A stretch of 64,000 bases of DNA from Pseudomonadota bacterium. GTDB lineage: Bacteria; Pseudomonadota; Gammaproteobacteria; Pseudomonadales; Oceanobacteraceae. Positions 35,173 through 44,630 of this stretch are shown here, piece by piece (the first letter of the stretch is position 1; the number at the start of each line of letters is the position of its first letter). A program made the position numbers and the translations under genes. The notes beneath the pieces were generated by a model that was not told the origin of the DNA, did no database searches, and saw only the letters and a program-made list of their open reading frames with translations. The stretch covers positions 62,001 through 126,000 of the forward strand of contig JAIXHJ010000007.1 of assembly GCA_030145845.1 (NCBI GenBank), written 5' to 3'.

Positions 35173-37938
35173 TTAATGCGCCTGCTCCCAGTTATCACCG
35201 ATTCCGGCTTCCACCACTAACGGCACGTTTAATTCTGCGGCGGCTTCCATCTGTTTTTTCAGTTCAGCAGCGAAATCCCCGGCCTGATCTTCGCGCACTT
35301 CAACGATCAGTTCATCGTGCACCTGCATCAGCAGGCGCGCATCAAAGCCGCTTTGCGGCAGCCAGTTATAGACGCGCACCATGGCGCGTTTGATAATGTC
35401 GGCGGCGCTGCCCTGCATCGGCGCATTAATCGCGGTGCGTTCGGCATGCTGACGGCGTGGGGCATTTTTACTGCGGATTTCCGGCAGGTATAAACGGCGG
35501 CCGAAAATGGTTTCGACATAGCCCTGTTCTTTGGCGTGTTCCCGGGTGGAATCCATATATTCACGCACGCCGGGGTAACGCTGAAAATAGAGGTTAACGT
35601 ATTCCTGTGCTTCACCCCGGCCGACGCCGATCTGCTTCGCCAGACCAAAGGCTGACATGCCGTAAATCAGACCGAAGTTAATGGCCTTGGCAGCACGGCG
35701 CTGGTTATCTGTGACTTCACTTTCTGTCACGCCGAAAACTTCCGCCGCGGTAGCGCGGTGAATATCCCGGCCCTCGGCAAAGGCGCTTAACAGACCGGCA
35801 TCACCGGACAGGTGCGCCATAATACGAAGTTCAATCTGGCTGTAATCCGCCGCCACCAGTTTATAACCAGCGGGTGCAATAAAGGCCTGACGGATTTTAC
35901 GTCCTTCTTCGGAGCGCACCGGAATATTCTGCAGGTTCGGATCGGTGGAGGATAAACGCCCGGTGGCGGCTACCGCCTGGTGATAGGAAGTATGTACACG
36001 GCCGGTATCCGGCGAAATCATCAGTGGCAGCTTATCGGTGTAGGTGCTTTTCAGTTTTGCCAGACCACGGTTTTCCAGAATCAGTCGCGGCAGTTCATAG
36101 CCGTCATCGGCCAGCTCCTGTAACACTTCTTCCGCCGTCGATGGTGCTCCCTTGGGGGTTTTCTTTTTCACCGGCAGGCCCAGTTTTTCAAACAGGATTT
36201 CACCCAGCTGTTTCGGTGATCCCAGATTAAAAACCTGACCCGCTTCGTTATGGGCTTCCTGTTCCAGCTGCTGCAGGCGGATGTCAATCTGCTGACTCTG
36301 CTCATGCAGTTTATCGGCATCGATCAGGGCACCGTTTTCTTCCATGGCAAACAATACCGGCATGACCGGCATTTCAATATCCGTAAAAACGTTCTGCAAT
36401 GAAGGCTGGGCTTCCAGTTCCGGCCACAGGCGCTGATGCAGGCGCAGGGTAATGTCAGCATCTTCCGCTGCGTAGGGGCCGGCCACGTCAATGCTGATCT
36501 GATTAAAGGTCAGCTGTTTGGCACCCTTGCCGGCGATTTCTTCAAAATGAATGGTTTTATGGCCGAGATATTTCAGCGCCAGGCTGTCCATATCATGACG
36601 CGTGGCCACCGAGTCAAGAATATAGGATTCCAGCATGGTGTCGAACTGTACGCCACGCATGTGAATGCCGTGGTTAGCCAGCACATGCATATCGTATTTC
36701 ATGTGCTGGCCGACTTTTTTGTGGTCTTCACTTTCCAGCAGTGGTTGCAGCTGTGCCAGTACCGCTTCACGGTTAAGCTGAGTTTTACCTTCGGGGATAC
36801 AGACCTCATCATGCGCCAGCGGCACATAAGCCGCTTTGCCGGCTTCCACCGCAAATGACAGACCGACGATCCGCGCTTCTTTATAATTCAGCGAGGTAGT
36901 TTCAGTATCAAAGGCAAACAGGTCGGCCGCCTGCAGTTTTTTCAGCCAGTCATCCAATTCCTGCTGATCAAAAATAATGCTGTATTCGGCTTCGCCGGCA
37001 AACGCTGGCGGAATGTCCGCAGCCGGGGCACGGTTGTCACCGCCGGCGGCAGCTACTGCCGGGGCAGCATCGCCACTGAGTTCGGCAATCCAGGCTTTGA
37101 ATTCCATGGTGCGGAATAAGTCCAGCAGAGCGTCTTTATCGGTTGCGCAACTTTTAATGTCACTGAGGCCGGCTTCCAGTTCCACATCGCATTTAATGGT
37201 GGCCAGCTCCTTGGATAAAAATGCCTGTTCCCTGTGTTCTTCCAGCCGCGCTGCCATGGTTTTGGCGCCGCGGAATTCCAGATCCTTAACCTTATCCAGA
37301 TTGCGGTAAATATCTTCCAGGCTGCCCAGCCCAGCCACCAGCCCCACGGCTGTTTTTTCACCCACCTTGGGCACACCGGGAATGTTATCCACTTTGTCGC
37401 CCATTAACGCCAGATAATCGATGATGTGCTCCGGCGGCACCCCGAATTTTTCCTTAACCCCGTCAATATCCATGGTGGTATCGGTCATGGTGTTAATAAG
37501 GGTGACGTGGCTGTTCACCAGCTGTGCCATATCTTTATCGCCGGTGGAGATCACCACTTCCTGATCGTGGGCAATGGCCTGTGCCGCCAGCGTACCGATC
37601 ACGTCGTCAGCTTCCACGCCGTCAATAATCAGCAGCGGCAGGCCCATGGCGCGGATAATGTTATGAATGGGTTCAATCTGTTCGCGCAGTTCATCCGGCA
37701 TCGGCGGACGGTGTGCTTTATACTCTGCGTAAATATCGCTGCGGAAGGTTTTCCCTTTGGCGTCGAACACCACAATCAGCTGTGATTCTGCGAAATCTTT
37801 CTGCAGCTTACGGATCATACTGATCACGCCCTTCACGGCGTTAGTGTGCAGACCTTTCGAGTTGGTCAGCAGCGGGATGGCGTGAAAGGCACGGAACAGG
37901 TAAGACGAACCGTCAACGAGAACCACGGGCTTGGACAT
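35173..37938 (-). CDS. polA: DNA polymerase I
   Basis: 921 aa with all three domains. The 5'-3' exonuclease (about 1-300) has KTFRSDIYAEYKAHRPPMPDEL and STGDKDMAQLV; the 3'-5' exonuclease (about 330-520) keeps DTETT, KYDMHVL and YAAEDADITLRLH, so proofreading is likely intact; the polymerase has DYSQIELRIMAHLS, RRAAKAINFGLIYGMSAFGL and QVHDELI. No break is seen. It is divergent from the DUF2782 gene (84 bp). Confidence 0.97.
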   Translation of the reverse strand: MSKPVVLVDGSSYLFRAFHAIPLLTNSKGLHTNAVKGVISMIRKLQKDFAESQLIVVFDAKGKTFRSDIYAEYKAHRPPMPDELREQIEPIHNIIRAMGLPLLIIDGVEADDVIGTLAAQAIAHDQEVVISTGDKDMAQLVNSHVTLINTMTDTTMDIDGVKEKFGVPPEHIIDYLALMGDKVDNIPGVPKVGEKTAVGLVAGLGSLEDIYRNLDKVKDLEFRGAKTMAARLEEHREQAFLSKELATIKCDVELEAGLSDIKSCATDKDALLDLFRTMEFKAWIAELSGDAAPAVAAAGGDNRAPAADIPPAFAGEAEYSIIFDQQELDDWLKKLQAADLFAFDTETTSLNYKEARIVGLSFAVEAGKAAYVPLAHDEVCIPEGKTQLNREAVLAQLQPLLESEDHKKVGQHMKYDMHVLANHGIHMRGVQFDTMLESYILDSVATRHDMDSLALKYLGHKTIHFEEIAGKGAKQLTFNQISIDVAGPYAAEDADITLRLHQRLWPELEAQPSLQNVFTDIEMPVMPVLFAMEENGALIDADKLHEQSQQIDIRLQQLEQEAHNEAGQVFNLGSPKQLGEILFEKLGLPVKKKTPKGAPSTAEEVLQELADDGYELPRLILENRGLAKLKSTYTDKLPLMISPDTGRVHTSYHQAVAATGRLSSTDPNLQNIPVRSEEGRKIRQAFIAPAGYKLVAADYSQIELRIMAHLSGDAGLLSAFAEGRDIHRATAAEVFGVTESEVTDNQRRAAKAINFGLIYGMSAFGLAKQIGVGRGEAQEYVNLYFQRYPGVREYMDSTREHAKEQGYVETIFGRRLYLPEIRSKNAPRRQHAERTAINAPMQGSAADIIKRAMVRVYNWLPQSGFDARLLMQVHDELIVEVREDQAGDFAAELKKQMEAAAELNVPLVVEAGIGDNWEQAH

Positions 37939-38022
37939 GAGTCATTCCTTTTTCGCTGGCCGGCGTCGTACAATGCCAGCAATACTTAACAGAACAGATA
38001 AACAAACTGAGGCCAGTTTACC

Positions 38023-38316
38023 ATGAAGCCACGTCAACTTCTGACCACCATCACACTGGCTCCGGCCCTGCTGATGGGCCTGACCTTCAGCACACTCAGC
38101 CAGGCAGCCGATCCGGCCGAAACCATTACCATCCGCAACGATGGTGATAACACCTATTACGAGTTCCGCATCAACGGTGAAATCAGCGAAATCAAGGTCG
38201 TGCCGAAAAAAGGCCCGGCCTATTACCTGGTGCCCACCGAGCAGGAAGACGGAGATTTTGTGCGCAAGGACAACCCGGAAATGCGCGTGCCTAAATGGGT
38301 TATTTTCCGCTGGTAA
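38023..38316 (+). CDS. DUF2782 family periplasmic protein
   Basis: 97 aa with a signal peptide (ending TLSQA|ADPAE) and one small domain with the family pattern TIRNDGDNTYYEFRINGEISEIKVVPKKGPAYYLV and a C-terminal VPKWVIFRW. Function unknown. The polA-DUF2782-thrB neighbourhood is shared with Pseudomonas relatives, which supports the assignment. Confidence 0.88.
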   Translation: MKPRQLLTTITLAPALLMGLTFSTLSQAADPAETITIRNDGDNTYYEFRINGEISEIKVVPKKGPAYYLVPTEQEDGDFVRKDNPEMRVPKWVIFRW

Positions 38317-38438
38317 GCCAGCGCTGCTTCGTCCGCTTCGGCTGCAGAACACAGCCGGGCGGCGCTTCTCTGCTGTTCAGACGGCGGCCGCAGCTTTAAC
38401 ATAGACAGTTGTTTCTCCAGCAGTCTGCGGTTATTGGC

Positions 38439-39398
38439 ATGTCGGTTTATACCTCCCTCACGCATCAGGATGTTGCCACCTTTCTCGATCCGTTTGATCT
38501 GGGCACCCTGGTGGCCTATCAGGGCATCAGTGCCGGGATTGAGAACACCAACTATATGGTGACCACCAGCACCGGCGATTATGTGCTGACCCTGTTCGAG
38601 CATCACCACAGCGATGAAGTCCGCGATTTCGTGCGCCTGGCACGGCATCTGGGCCGCCGTGGCCTGCAGGTTCCGGCTCCCCTGACCGATCATAACGATA
38701 TCTGGCTGCACAGCCTGAAAAACAAACCTGCGGTGCTCTGTCAGCGTCTGCCCGGAAGCCATATCAGCGATCCGCAGCCGGCTCACTGCTATGCCATCGG
38801 CGCCGCGCTGGCGCAGATGCATCAGCTGGCGGAAGATCTGAATCCGCGCCCGGCCGATGCCCGCGGCTTCGACTGGTGGATTACCATCAGCCCGGAACTG
38901 TCAGCGGATCTGACGGCCGCCGAGCGTTCTGTTCTCGACGATGAACTCATCTATCAGCAGCAGCACCGTGAACAATGGCTGACCCTGCCGCAGGGCTGGA
39001 TTCATGGCGATCTGTTCCACGACAACGCGCTGTTTACCGCAGACGGCCAGGTCGGCGCCATTCTTGATCTGTACAACGCCAGCGAAGGCACACAGATGTA
39101 CGACCTGGCGATTATCGCCAACGACTGGTGCTGCCATGAAGACGGGGAATGGAAAGCCGGTTGTGTCGAGGCCCTGCATCAGGGCTACAGCAGCGTCAGG
39201 CCACTGCTGCCGGAAGAGCTGCAGAACTGGACGCTGATGCTGCGTGGCGCCGCGCTGCGATTCTGGCTCAGCCGGCTGCTGACGCGCCGCATTCAGCAGC
39301 AGCTGCATGGTGAGCTGGCGTTACAGAAAGACCCGGCCGAATTCCGCGATAAACTGATTATGCGCCGCAATCAGTCACGAGCTGCTGCAGCTCAGTAA
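38439..39398 (+). CDS. thrB: Homoserine kinase (APH-type ThrB)
   Basis: Phosphorylates homoserine on the way to threonine, 319 aa. It is the Pseudomonas-type ThrB of the APH fold, not GHMP: MSVYTSLTHQDVATFLDPFDLG start, GIENTNYMVTTSTGDYVLTLFE, catalytic loop WIHGDLFHDNALF, metal motif AILDLYNASEG and DPAEFRDKLIMRR near the C-terminus. ATG 38439 matches family N-termini. Its 3' end overlaps the convergent kinase-like gene by 41 nt. Confidence 0.92.
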   Translation: MSVYTSLTHQDVATFLDPFDLGTLVAYQGISAGIENTNYMVTTSTGDYVLTLFEHHHSDEVRDFVRLARHLGRRGLQVPAPLTDHNDIWLHSLKNKPAVLCQRLPGSHISDPQPAHCYAIGAALAQMHQLAEDLNPRPADARGFDWWITISPELSADLTAAERSVLDDELIYQQQHREQWLTLPQGWIHGDLFHDNALFTADGQVGAILDLYNASEGTQMYDLAIIANDWCCHEDGEWKAGCVEALHQGYSSVRPLLPEELQNWTLMLRGAALRFWLSRLLTRRIQQQLHGELALQKDPAEFRDKLIMRRNQSRAAAAQ

Positions 39399-40194
39399 GC
39401 AGACGACGGTCATCCCACAGATTCTGTGCCCCGTACCAGAGCGCGGTCATATACCGCATCTGCGCGCGGGCAAAACGCCAGACGCGGTCGTCGGCCACAC
39501 CGGCCGCAGCCAGAATCGGCTGCTCATCAGCTGCCTTCAGCCCGGCACTGCCCAGCAGGGCGGCCAGATCCCACAACGGATGCCCCTGCGCCGCGTATTC
39601 CCAGTCAAGCAGCACCAGCCGGTCGCTGGGCGTCCGGATCCAGTTGGCCGGCAGCGGGTCCATATGACACAGGCTGCGGCGCTCATCCGGCATACCACCC
39701 AGCAGGGTCTGGGCCGGTTCCCGCAGTGCCAGCAGCGGAGATGCCGGGTCGCGTGCAGTAATCATATTCCAGTAGGCCGTGGCCTTGGCACTGATGCTGA
39801 GCGGCGGCAGCTGCGGCGGTAACGGCAGCTGATGCAGACGCTGCAGCGTATCCGCCATGCGGGCCACCGTGGTGGCATTCATATCCGCCTCAGTGAGCGG
39901 CTGCCCCGGCACGTATTCACGGATCCAGTAGCCACCGGCCGGCGGCCGGTAACGGATCACCGGCGTCAGGCCGTGAGCGGCCACCAGCTGATGCACCGCC
40001 AGTTCGGCATCACGGTTGATATCCAGTGCGGCCGAGTTGCGCCCTTCAACCCGCAGCACAAAATCACCGCGTTCCAGCGGCAGCAGAAAGCACTGATTGG
40101 TCAGCCCGCCGGCCAGTGTGCGCAGCTGCTGCACAGCCGGGGCTTTACCGGTCAGCCCCCAGCGGGGCCAGTCGGCGAGAATTGCTTCGATCAC
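39358..40194 (-). CDS. APH-type kinase of the thiamine salvage operon (ThiK-like)
   Basis: 278-aa small-molecule kinase: GGLTNQCFLLPLERGDFVLRVEG (nucleotide loop), Brenner-type loop LCHMDPLPANW and LLDWEYAAQGHPLWDLA. In an operon with a thiamine-regulated receptor and PnuT-type transporter, thiamine is the likely substrate, trapping it as the phosphate; choline/aminoglycoside-type kinases share the fold. It overlaps the transporter stop by 4 nt and is the last gene of the operon. Its 3' end overlaps thrB. Confidence 0.8.
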   Translation of the reverse strand: MIEAILADWPRWGLTGKAPAVQQLRTLAGGLTNQCFLLPLERGDFVLRVEGRNSAALDINRDAELAVHQLVAAHGLTPVIRYRPPAGGYWIREYVPGQPLTEADMNATTVARMADTLQRLHQLPLPPQLPPLSISAKATAYWNMITARDPASPLLALREPAQTLLGGMPDERRSLCHMDPLPANWIRTPSDRLVLLDWEYAAQGHPLWDLAALLGSAGLKAADEQPILAAAGVADDRVWRFARAQMRYMTALWYGAQNLWDDRRLLTELQQLVTDCGA

Positions 40195-40856
40195 GGCAGT
40201 TTTTCACCCACCTGCCAGGCCGCCGGTGTGGCCAGGCTTTCTCCGGCATCACCCGACTGCTGCTCCCGGTACTGGGGCAGCCAGCGGAACCAACCGATAA
40301 TCACCAGAATCACATACAGCACCATCAGCAGCGCGGTCAGATACAGCTCTTTATTGAAGTAGAGCACACCGGCTACCGAGTCGATTACCACCCAGTAGAG
40401 CCAGTTTTCCAGCACCTTTTTCGCCACCATATAGGTCGTGACCACGGCCCCCCAGGTGGTGAAAGAATCCCAGTAAGGGTAAGCCGCAGAGGTGTAGCTG
40501 GTCAGCAGCCAGCCGCTGATCAGACTGGCGACCACCACGCCGGCAAACACCAGCAGATGGCGCGGCAGCGTCCACACCTGAATCGGCAATTCCGCTTGTG
40601 TAACCCCGCGGCGCCACTGCCACCAGCCGTACACCGCCATCACCAGGTAATAAACGTTCAGTGCCGAATCCATCAGCAGGCTGACATCCCAGAACAGCCA
40701 GATAAAAATCAGCGTGCTGAAAAATGCTGCATACCAGCACAGAATATTCTGTTTCATCGCCAGCAGCAGATAGGCAATCCCCAATGCCACGCCGAGGATT
40801 TCCCAGACGCTCATCGCCGCGGCCGCCTGCTGGATTGCGTTTACAATATCGTTCAT
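40191..40856 (-). CDS. pnuT: PnuC-family transporter, probable thiamine transporter PnuT
   Basis: 221 aa with about seven hydrophobic helices and PnuC-family motifs (NILCWYAAFFSTLIFIWLFW, NVYYLVMAVYGWWQW, WDSFTTWGAVVTTYMVAKKVLENWLYWVVID). PnuC carriers take up nicotinamide riboside, riboflavin or thiamine; the TPP riboswitch upstream and the neighbouring kinase point to thiamine (PnuT). ATG 40856 has GGA at proper spacing; ATG 40862 abuts it. Confidence 0.85.
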   Translation of the reverse strand: MNDIVNAIQQAAAAMSVWEILGVALGIAYLLLAMKQNILCWYAAFFSTLIFIWLFWDVSLLMDSALNVYYLVMAVYGWWQWRRGVTQAELPIQVWTLPRHLLVFAGVVVASLISGWLLTSYTSAAYPYWDSFTTWGAVVTTYMVAKKVLENWLYWVVIDSVAGVLYFNKELYLTALLMVLYVILVIIGWFRWLPQYREQQSGDAGESLATPAAWQVGEKLP

Positions 40857-40906
40857 CGTCATTCCATAGGATTGGCCGGCTGCGTTTCACAGCCGGCACT
40901 GCCAAA

Positions 40907-41173
40907 TCAGCCGTGCGGGTTTAATACCGGGTCAAGATTACGGCCGATAAACTTGCACACAAAAATGGATCGGCCGAATTCTTCCCAGCTGTTACGGATT
41001 TCGGTTTTTAAAGTATCCATCACCAGATCGTAATCACCGAACACCTGAGTGCTCATGGTATTGGTGACCACGCTCAGGCCTTCCACATCGTTCAGGCGAT
41101 CAATAAAGCCTTTGATATAAGGAAGGTAATCATCGCTCAGCGGGTATTTGCTGATTTCCACAGAAATTTCCAT
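40907..41173 (-). CDS. YkoF/thiamine-binding family protein
   Basis: 88-aa ferredoxin-like protein, MEISVEISKYPLSDDYLPYIKGFIDRLN...STQVFGDYDLVMDTL, resembling one half of the YkoF-type HMP/thiamine-binding fold. It lies between the TonB receptor (16 bp) and the transporter in the thiamine operon, so it may bind thiamine or its pyrimidine in the cytosol. No catalytic motif seen. Confidence 0.8.
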   Translation of the reverse strand: MEISVEISKYPLSDDYLPYIKGFIDRLNDVEGLSVVTNTMSTQVFGDYDLVMDTLKTEIRNSWEEFGRSIFVCKFIGRNLDPVLNPHG

Positions 41174-41189
41174 CGTTGTTCCTCACATC

Positions 41190-43286
41190 TCAGAATGAAT
41201 AACGGGCTTCAATCATATACAGGCGCGGCTCGCCCAGCTGCACATAGCGGTGTTCGGCATAACCGTCACGCGGGTCATTACCGAAGCCACCGAAACCGCG
41301 GGTTTCCACATCCGCATTGGTCAGGTTGCGGCCACTCAGCGCCACTTCGGTCTGGCCGCGCTGATAACTCAGGCGCGCATGCCACAGAACATACGCTTTT
41401 GCTTTTTCGTCATGGCTGTCAGAAAAATAAAACTCATCCTTCGCTTCGCTTTCCAGCCGCAGGGCAAAGTGATCGCTCAGCTGATAACTGACGGCGGTGG
41501 CCAGACTGTAGAGCGGGGCATGCGACTGGGCACGGCCGTCCTTATTAAATTCATCATCGTCAGTCTGGTAGGAATAATCGATAAATTCCGTGCGCAGCCA
41601 GCCGTAGCTGAACAGCCAGTTCAGGCGCTCATTAATATCCCAGCTGCTCTCCACTTCCAGTCCGTAATTACGGCCTTCGGCGGCATTGGCCAGATAATCC
41701 TGAAAGGTGATGCTGTTATCCGCATTCTGGATGGCGTAGGAGCTCTTCACCTGCTGGTCTTTGCGCTGAATATAAAATGCTGCAATCCGCGTGTGCAGCG
41801 CATTATCCAGCAGACTGGATTTCAGCCCCAGCTCGAAGGTGTTGTTGAATTCGGTGTCAAAACTGCGGTTGTCTTCCGAGATATCCGGATCGGTATTCAC
41901 GCCACCGGCTTTATAACCCCGCGCCAGCGACACATAGCCAAGATGATCATTGGCCAGCAGGGTTTCCAGCGTGACTTTACCGCCCCAAAGGGTTTCGCTG
42001 GTGTCATCTTCGACATTGCTGACACCGGCATCCAGCGCACTGGCATTATCGGAGAAATCATTTTCCCAGCGTTCAGCGCGCAGGCCATAAGTCAGCGTGG
42101 TAAACGGCGTGAACGCTGTACTCAGTTCGGCATACACAGAGTAGGAATCCACCGCCAGATCACTCTGGTACTGAGCGGCACTGTAAGTGTAATTACGGCG
42201 CAGATTCTCATCGCGGCGCAGCCAGTAAAGCCCCATCACCCAGTCGGTGCTGGCGGCAAAAATGCGCCCGTCCGGGCCGGACAACAGTCGCAGGTCGAGG
42301 CTGTTGCGTTTGAAATCGCGCAGGTACTGGTCAAAGGATGAGTACTCATCCGGGTCATAACCGACATAGGTCCAGTCTTCGTCGTAACTGTATTCGGCGC
42401 TGCTGTTGCTGCCGCTCAGTACCGTTTCCAGCCGCACTGAGCTGTTCAGATCGCGGTTGTAAGACAGCGCCCAGGCCGTGGTGTCCTGACTGTCGCGGCC
42501 GGGCTCATCTGACAGCGTGGTGCGGCTGTTATCGAAGGTAAAGGCGTCGTAGCCATTGTCGATATCCGCATACAGCAGAGTCAGCTTCAGTTCGCTGTCA
42601 GCGTCCGGCTGCCACGCCAGCTTACCGCGTACGATTTTTTCATCCTGCTGCTGGGTGTCATCACGGTTCAGGTAATCATCTTCCATATATCCGTCCGATT
42701 CATAACCGTGTACGGCGATACGGCCCTGCACATTCTCACTCAGACTGCCGGAAAGCGCTGCCCCGAGACCATAACTGTCATAGGTACCGGCTTTGGCGGC
42801 GACGTAGCCTTCGGTTTCCGCCGTCGGATCATTGCTCTGAATACTGATCATGCCGGCCAGCGCATTGGCGCCGAAACGGGTGCCCTGCGGGCCGCGCAGG
42901 ATTTCCACCTGCTGCACGTCGAACAGGGTTGCCGCCGCCCCCAACCCGGTCATATCAATACCATCGATGACCAGCCCCACCGACGGGTTGACCGGGTCCA
43001 CAAACTGACTGCGTTCGCCGATACCACGGATCTGAAAATAGCGGCCGCGGGATGCGCCGGACGCGAAATTCACGTTCGGGGCAAAACTCAGTACCTGTTC
43101 CAGGTGTTCGGCCGAGCGCGCTTCAATCTGCTCACTGCCGACCACAGTGACAGCTTCCGGGATCTGCTGCACATCGGTTTTGCGGAAATCCGCCTGCACC
43201 GTCTGCGTGCCAAGATCAACCTCATCCGCCGCCAGGGCAGTTAACGGGGCCAGTAAACAGAAAAGCGATAAAGGTGTTTTTTTCAT
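41190..43286 (-). CDS. TonB-dependent outer-membrane receptor, thiamine-regulated
   Basis: 698 aa. Signal peptide (ending TALA|ADEVD), a plug domain (about 40-150; EAVTVVGSEQIEARSAEHLEQVL, VEILRGPQGTRFGANALAGMISI) and a 22-strand barrel ending in YMIEARYSF. A distinct TonB box is not obvious, though DLGTQTVQA is near the mature N-terminus. The TPP riboswitch in its leader and the downstream genes identify it as the predicted thiamine receptor (Omr1-type) rather than a siderophore receptor. Confidence 0.9.
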   Translation of the reverse strand: MKKTPLSLFCLLAPLTALAADEVDLGTQTVQADFRKTDVQQIPEAVTVVGSEQIEARSAEHLEQVLSFAPNVNFASGASRGRYFQIRGIGERSQFVDPVNPSVGLVIDGIDMTGLGAAATLFDVQQVEILRGPQGTRFGANALAGMISIQSNDPTAETEGYVAAKAGTYDSYGLGAALSGSLSENVQGRIAVHGYESDGYMEDDYLNRDDTQQQDEKIVRGKLAWQPDADSELKLTLLYADIDNGYDAFTFDNSRTTLSDEPGRDSQDTTAWALSYNRDLNSSVRLETVLSGSNSSAEYSYDEDWTYVGYDPDEYSSFDQYLRDFKRNSLDLRLLSGPDGRIFAASTDWVMGLYWLRRDENLRRNYTYSAAQYQSDLAVDSYSVYAELSTAFTPFTTLTYGLRAERWENDFSDNASALDAGVSNVEDDTSETLWGGKVTLETLLANDHLGYVSLARGYKAGGVNTDPDISEDNRSFDTEFNNTFELGLKSSLLDNALHTRIAAFYIQRKDQQVKSSYAIQNADNSITFQDYLANAAEGRNYGLEVESSWDINERLNWLFSYGWLRTEFIDYSYQTDDDEFNKDGRAQSHAPLYSLATAVSYQLSDHFALRLESEAKDEFYFSDSHDEKAKAYVLWHARLSYQRGQTEVALSGRNLTNADVETRGFGGFGNDPRDGYAEHRYVQLGEPRLYMIEARYSF

Positions 43287-43380
43287 TCGGGGTCATTCCT
43301 CAGAGTGCAAGAAAGACCCGGCGACTGCGCAGGACAGCAGATGCTGTCTTGTGATGTGATGCGACTGCACGGAAACAGAT

Positions 43381-43405
43381 CACCGTTTACCGGCCGTAAA
43401 CGGTG
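43381..43405 (-). other. Hairpin downstream of the TPP aptamer
   Basis: Stem CACCGTTTAC / GTAAACGGTG lying 3' of the aptamer on the transcript. Its arms repeat the GTTTAC/GTAAAC of the aptamer's own variable stem (43469-43485), so the two could compete. No clear T-run follows. A second hairpin (GACAGCA/TGCTGTC, 43333-43348) lies nearer the start codon. Confidence 0.55.
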
Positions 43406-43420
43406 CTGCTGAACAACCGC

Positions 43421-43530
43421 CCCCATTCCTACGCCGGTACTAACCGGATCAGGTTCTAGGGGTTCGCCGTTTACCTGCGGTAAACATCCGGCATCTCAGG
43501 CCCGTCTGCTGACGTGCCACCCCCTGGGAC
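43421..43530 (-). ncRNA. TPP (thi-box) riboswitch
   Basis: Read on the minus strand: GGGGTG start, CTGAGATG core, a variable stem GTTTACCGCAGGTAAAC, ACCCCTAGAACCTGATCCGG and TTAGTACCGGCGTAGGAATGGGG. These are the conserved P2-P4 and P5 blocks of the THI element. It controls the TonB receptor operon, presumably shutting it when thiamine pyrophosphate is ample. A -10-like TATCAT sits about 8 nt upstream (43538-43543). Confidence 0.97.
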
Positions 43531-43609
43531 GGCGCCAATGATACGCGGATTAGCGGTAATTGGAATACAGAAAGCAGCCCGGGTATTACCCTTCCTGACA
43601 ATAAATCCG

Positions 43610-43637
43610 CTTGCAAACGGCAGAAAAAACCCCATTC
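43610..43637 (+). promoter_or_regulatory. Sigma-32-like heat-shock promoter of htpX
   Basis: CTTGCAA, a 13-nt spacer, then CCCCATTC closely matches the sigma-32 consensus (CTTGAAA, 13-15 nt, CCCCATnT), 50 bp before the htpX start. It fits the known heat-shock/envelope-stress control of htpX. Confidence 0.78.
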
Positions 43638-43686
43638 TGATGATCAGAAATTTCAACCTGTTTGCATTCACTGAGAGGATTCGCAG

Positions 43687-44574
43687 ATGCTGCGTATTGT
43701 TCTGTTTCTGGCCACCAACCTGGCGGTCATTTTCGTCGCCAGCATTACCCTGTCGCTGCTCGGGGTCGGCAGTTATCTTGAGCGCAGCGGCGGTGGACTG
43801 AACCTGACTAACCTGCTGGTGTTCTGTCTGGTATTCGGCATGGTCGGTTCCATCATCTCGCTGCTGCTGTCGAAAACCATGGCCAAATTCGGTATGCGGG
43901 TACAGATCATTGATCGTCCGCAGAATGCCGGAGAGCAGTGGCTCCTGAGCACCGTCAAAGAGCTGTCTGACAAAGCCGGTATCGGCATGCCGGAAGTGGG
44001 GATTTTCTCTTCCTCCGCGCCGAATGCCTTCGCCACCGGCTGGAACCGTAATAACGCGCTGGTTGCCGTATCGACCGGCCTGCTGCAGCGCATGGACAAA
44101 GAACAGGTAAAAGCGGTACTCGGCCACGAGATCGGTCACGTTGCCAATGGCGATATGATTACCCTGGCGCTGATTCAGGGTGTGGTAAACGCTTTCGTGA
44201 TGTTCTTCGCCCGCATCATCGGTAACTTCGTGGACAAAGCCATATTCAAAAATGAAAACGGCCCGGGCATCGCGTTTTTTGTGACCACCATCGTGGCTGA
44301 AATCGTGCTCGGCATTCTCGCTTCAACCATCGTTGCCTGGTTCAGCCGCCGGCGTGAATTCCGCGCCGATCAGGCCGGTGCCGAACTGGTCAGCCCGGCG
44401 GCGATGGTCAGTGCTCTGGCAGCGCTGCAGCAGAGCTACGATCAGCCCAGTGAACTGAACGGTGAACTGGTGGCATTCGGTATCCGCGGTGAGGGTAAAT
44501 TTGCCGCCCTGTTCTCCACCCACCCACCACTGGATGTGCGCATTCAGGCACTGCGTCAGCGTTATGGCAGCTGA
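43687..44574 (+). CDS. htpX: Protease HtpX
   Basis: Inner-membrane zinc metalloprotease (M48B) that removes misfolded membrane proteins, 295 aa. Four hydrophobic helices (two N-terminal, two after the active site), zinc motif HEIGH (near 142-146) and the third-ligand motif [10 protein letters not shown] are intact. GAGAGG precedes the ATG. Single-gene unit with a heat-shock-like promoter and an intrinsic terminator. Confidence 0.96.
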   Translation: MLRIVLFLATNLAVIFVASITLSLLGVGSYLERSGGGLNLTNLLVFCLVFGMVGSIISLLLSKTMAKFGMRVQIIDRPQNAGEQWLLSTVKELSDKAGIGMPEVGIFSSSAPNAFATGWNRNNALVAVSTGLLQRMDKEQVKAVLGHEIGHVANGDMITLALIQGVVNAFVMFFARIIGNFVDKAIFKNENGPGIAFFVTTIVAEIVLGILASTIVAWFSRRREFRADQAGAELVSPAAMVSALAALQQSYDQPSELNGELVAFGIRGEGKFAALFSTHPPLDVRIQALRQRYGS

Positions 44575-44592
44575 GCACGGCTGGAAAACAAC

Positions 44593-44619
44593 AACGGGAG
44601 GCTGAGCCTCCCGTTTTTT
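44593..44619 (+). terminator. Intrinsic terminator of htpX
   Basis: Stem AACGGGAGGCT / AGCCTCCCGTT with a minimal loop followed by a T-run. It lies between htpX and the convergent algR-like stop. Confidence 0.9.
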
Positions 44620-44630
44620 ATGCCGGCGTC

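Noticed and set aside
41250..42341. A 363-codon open frame antisense to the TonB receptor
   Set aside because: The receptor reads as an intact family member through this stretch; the antisense frame has no family features.
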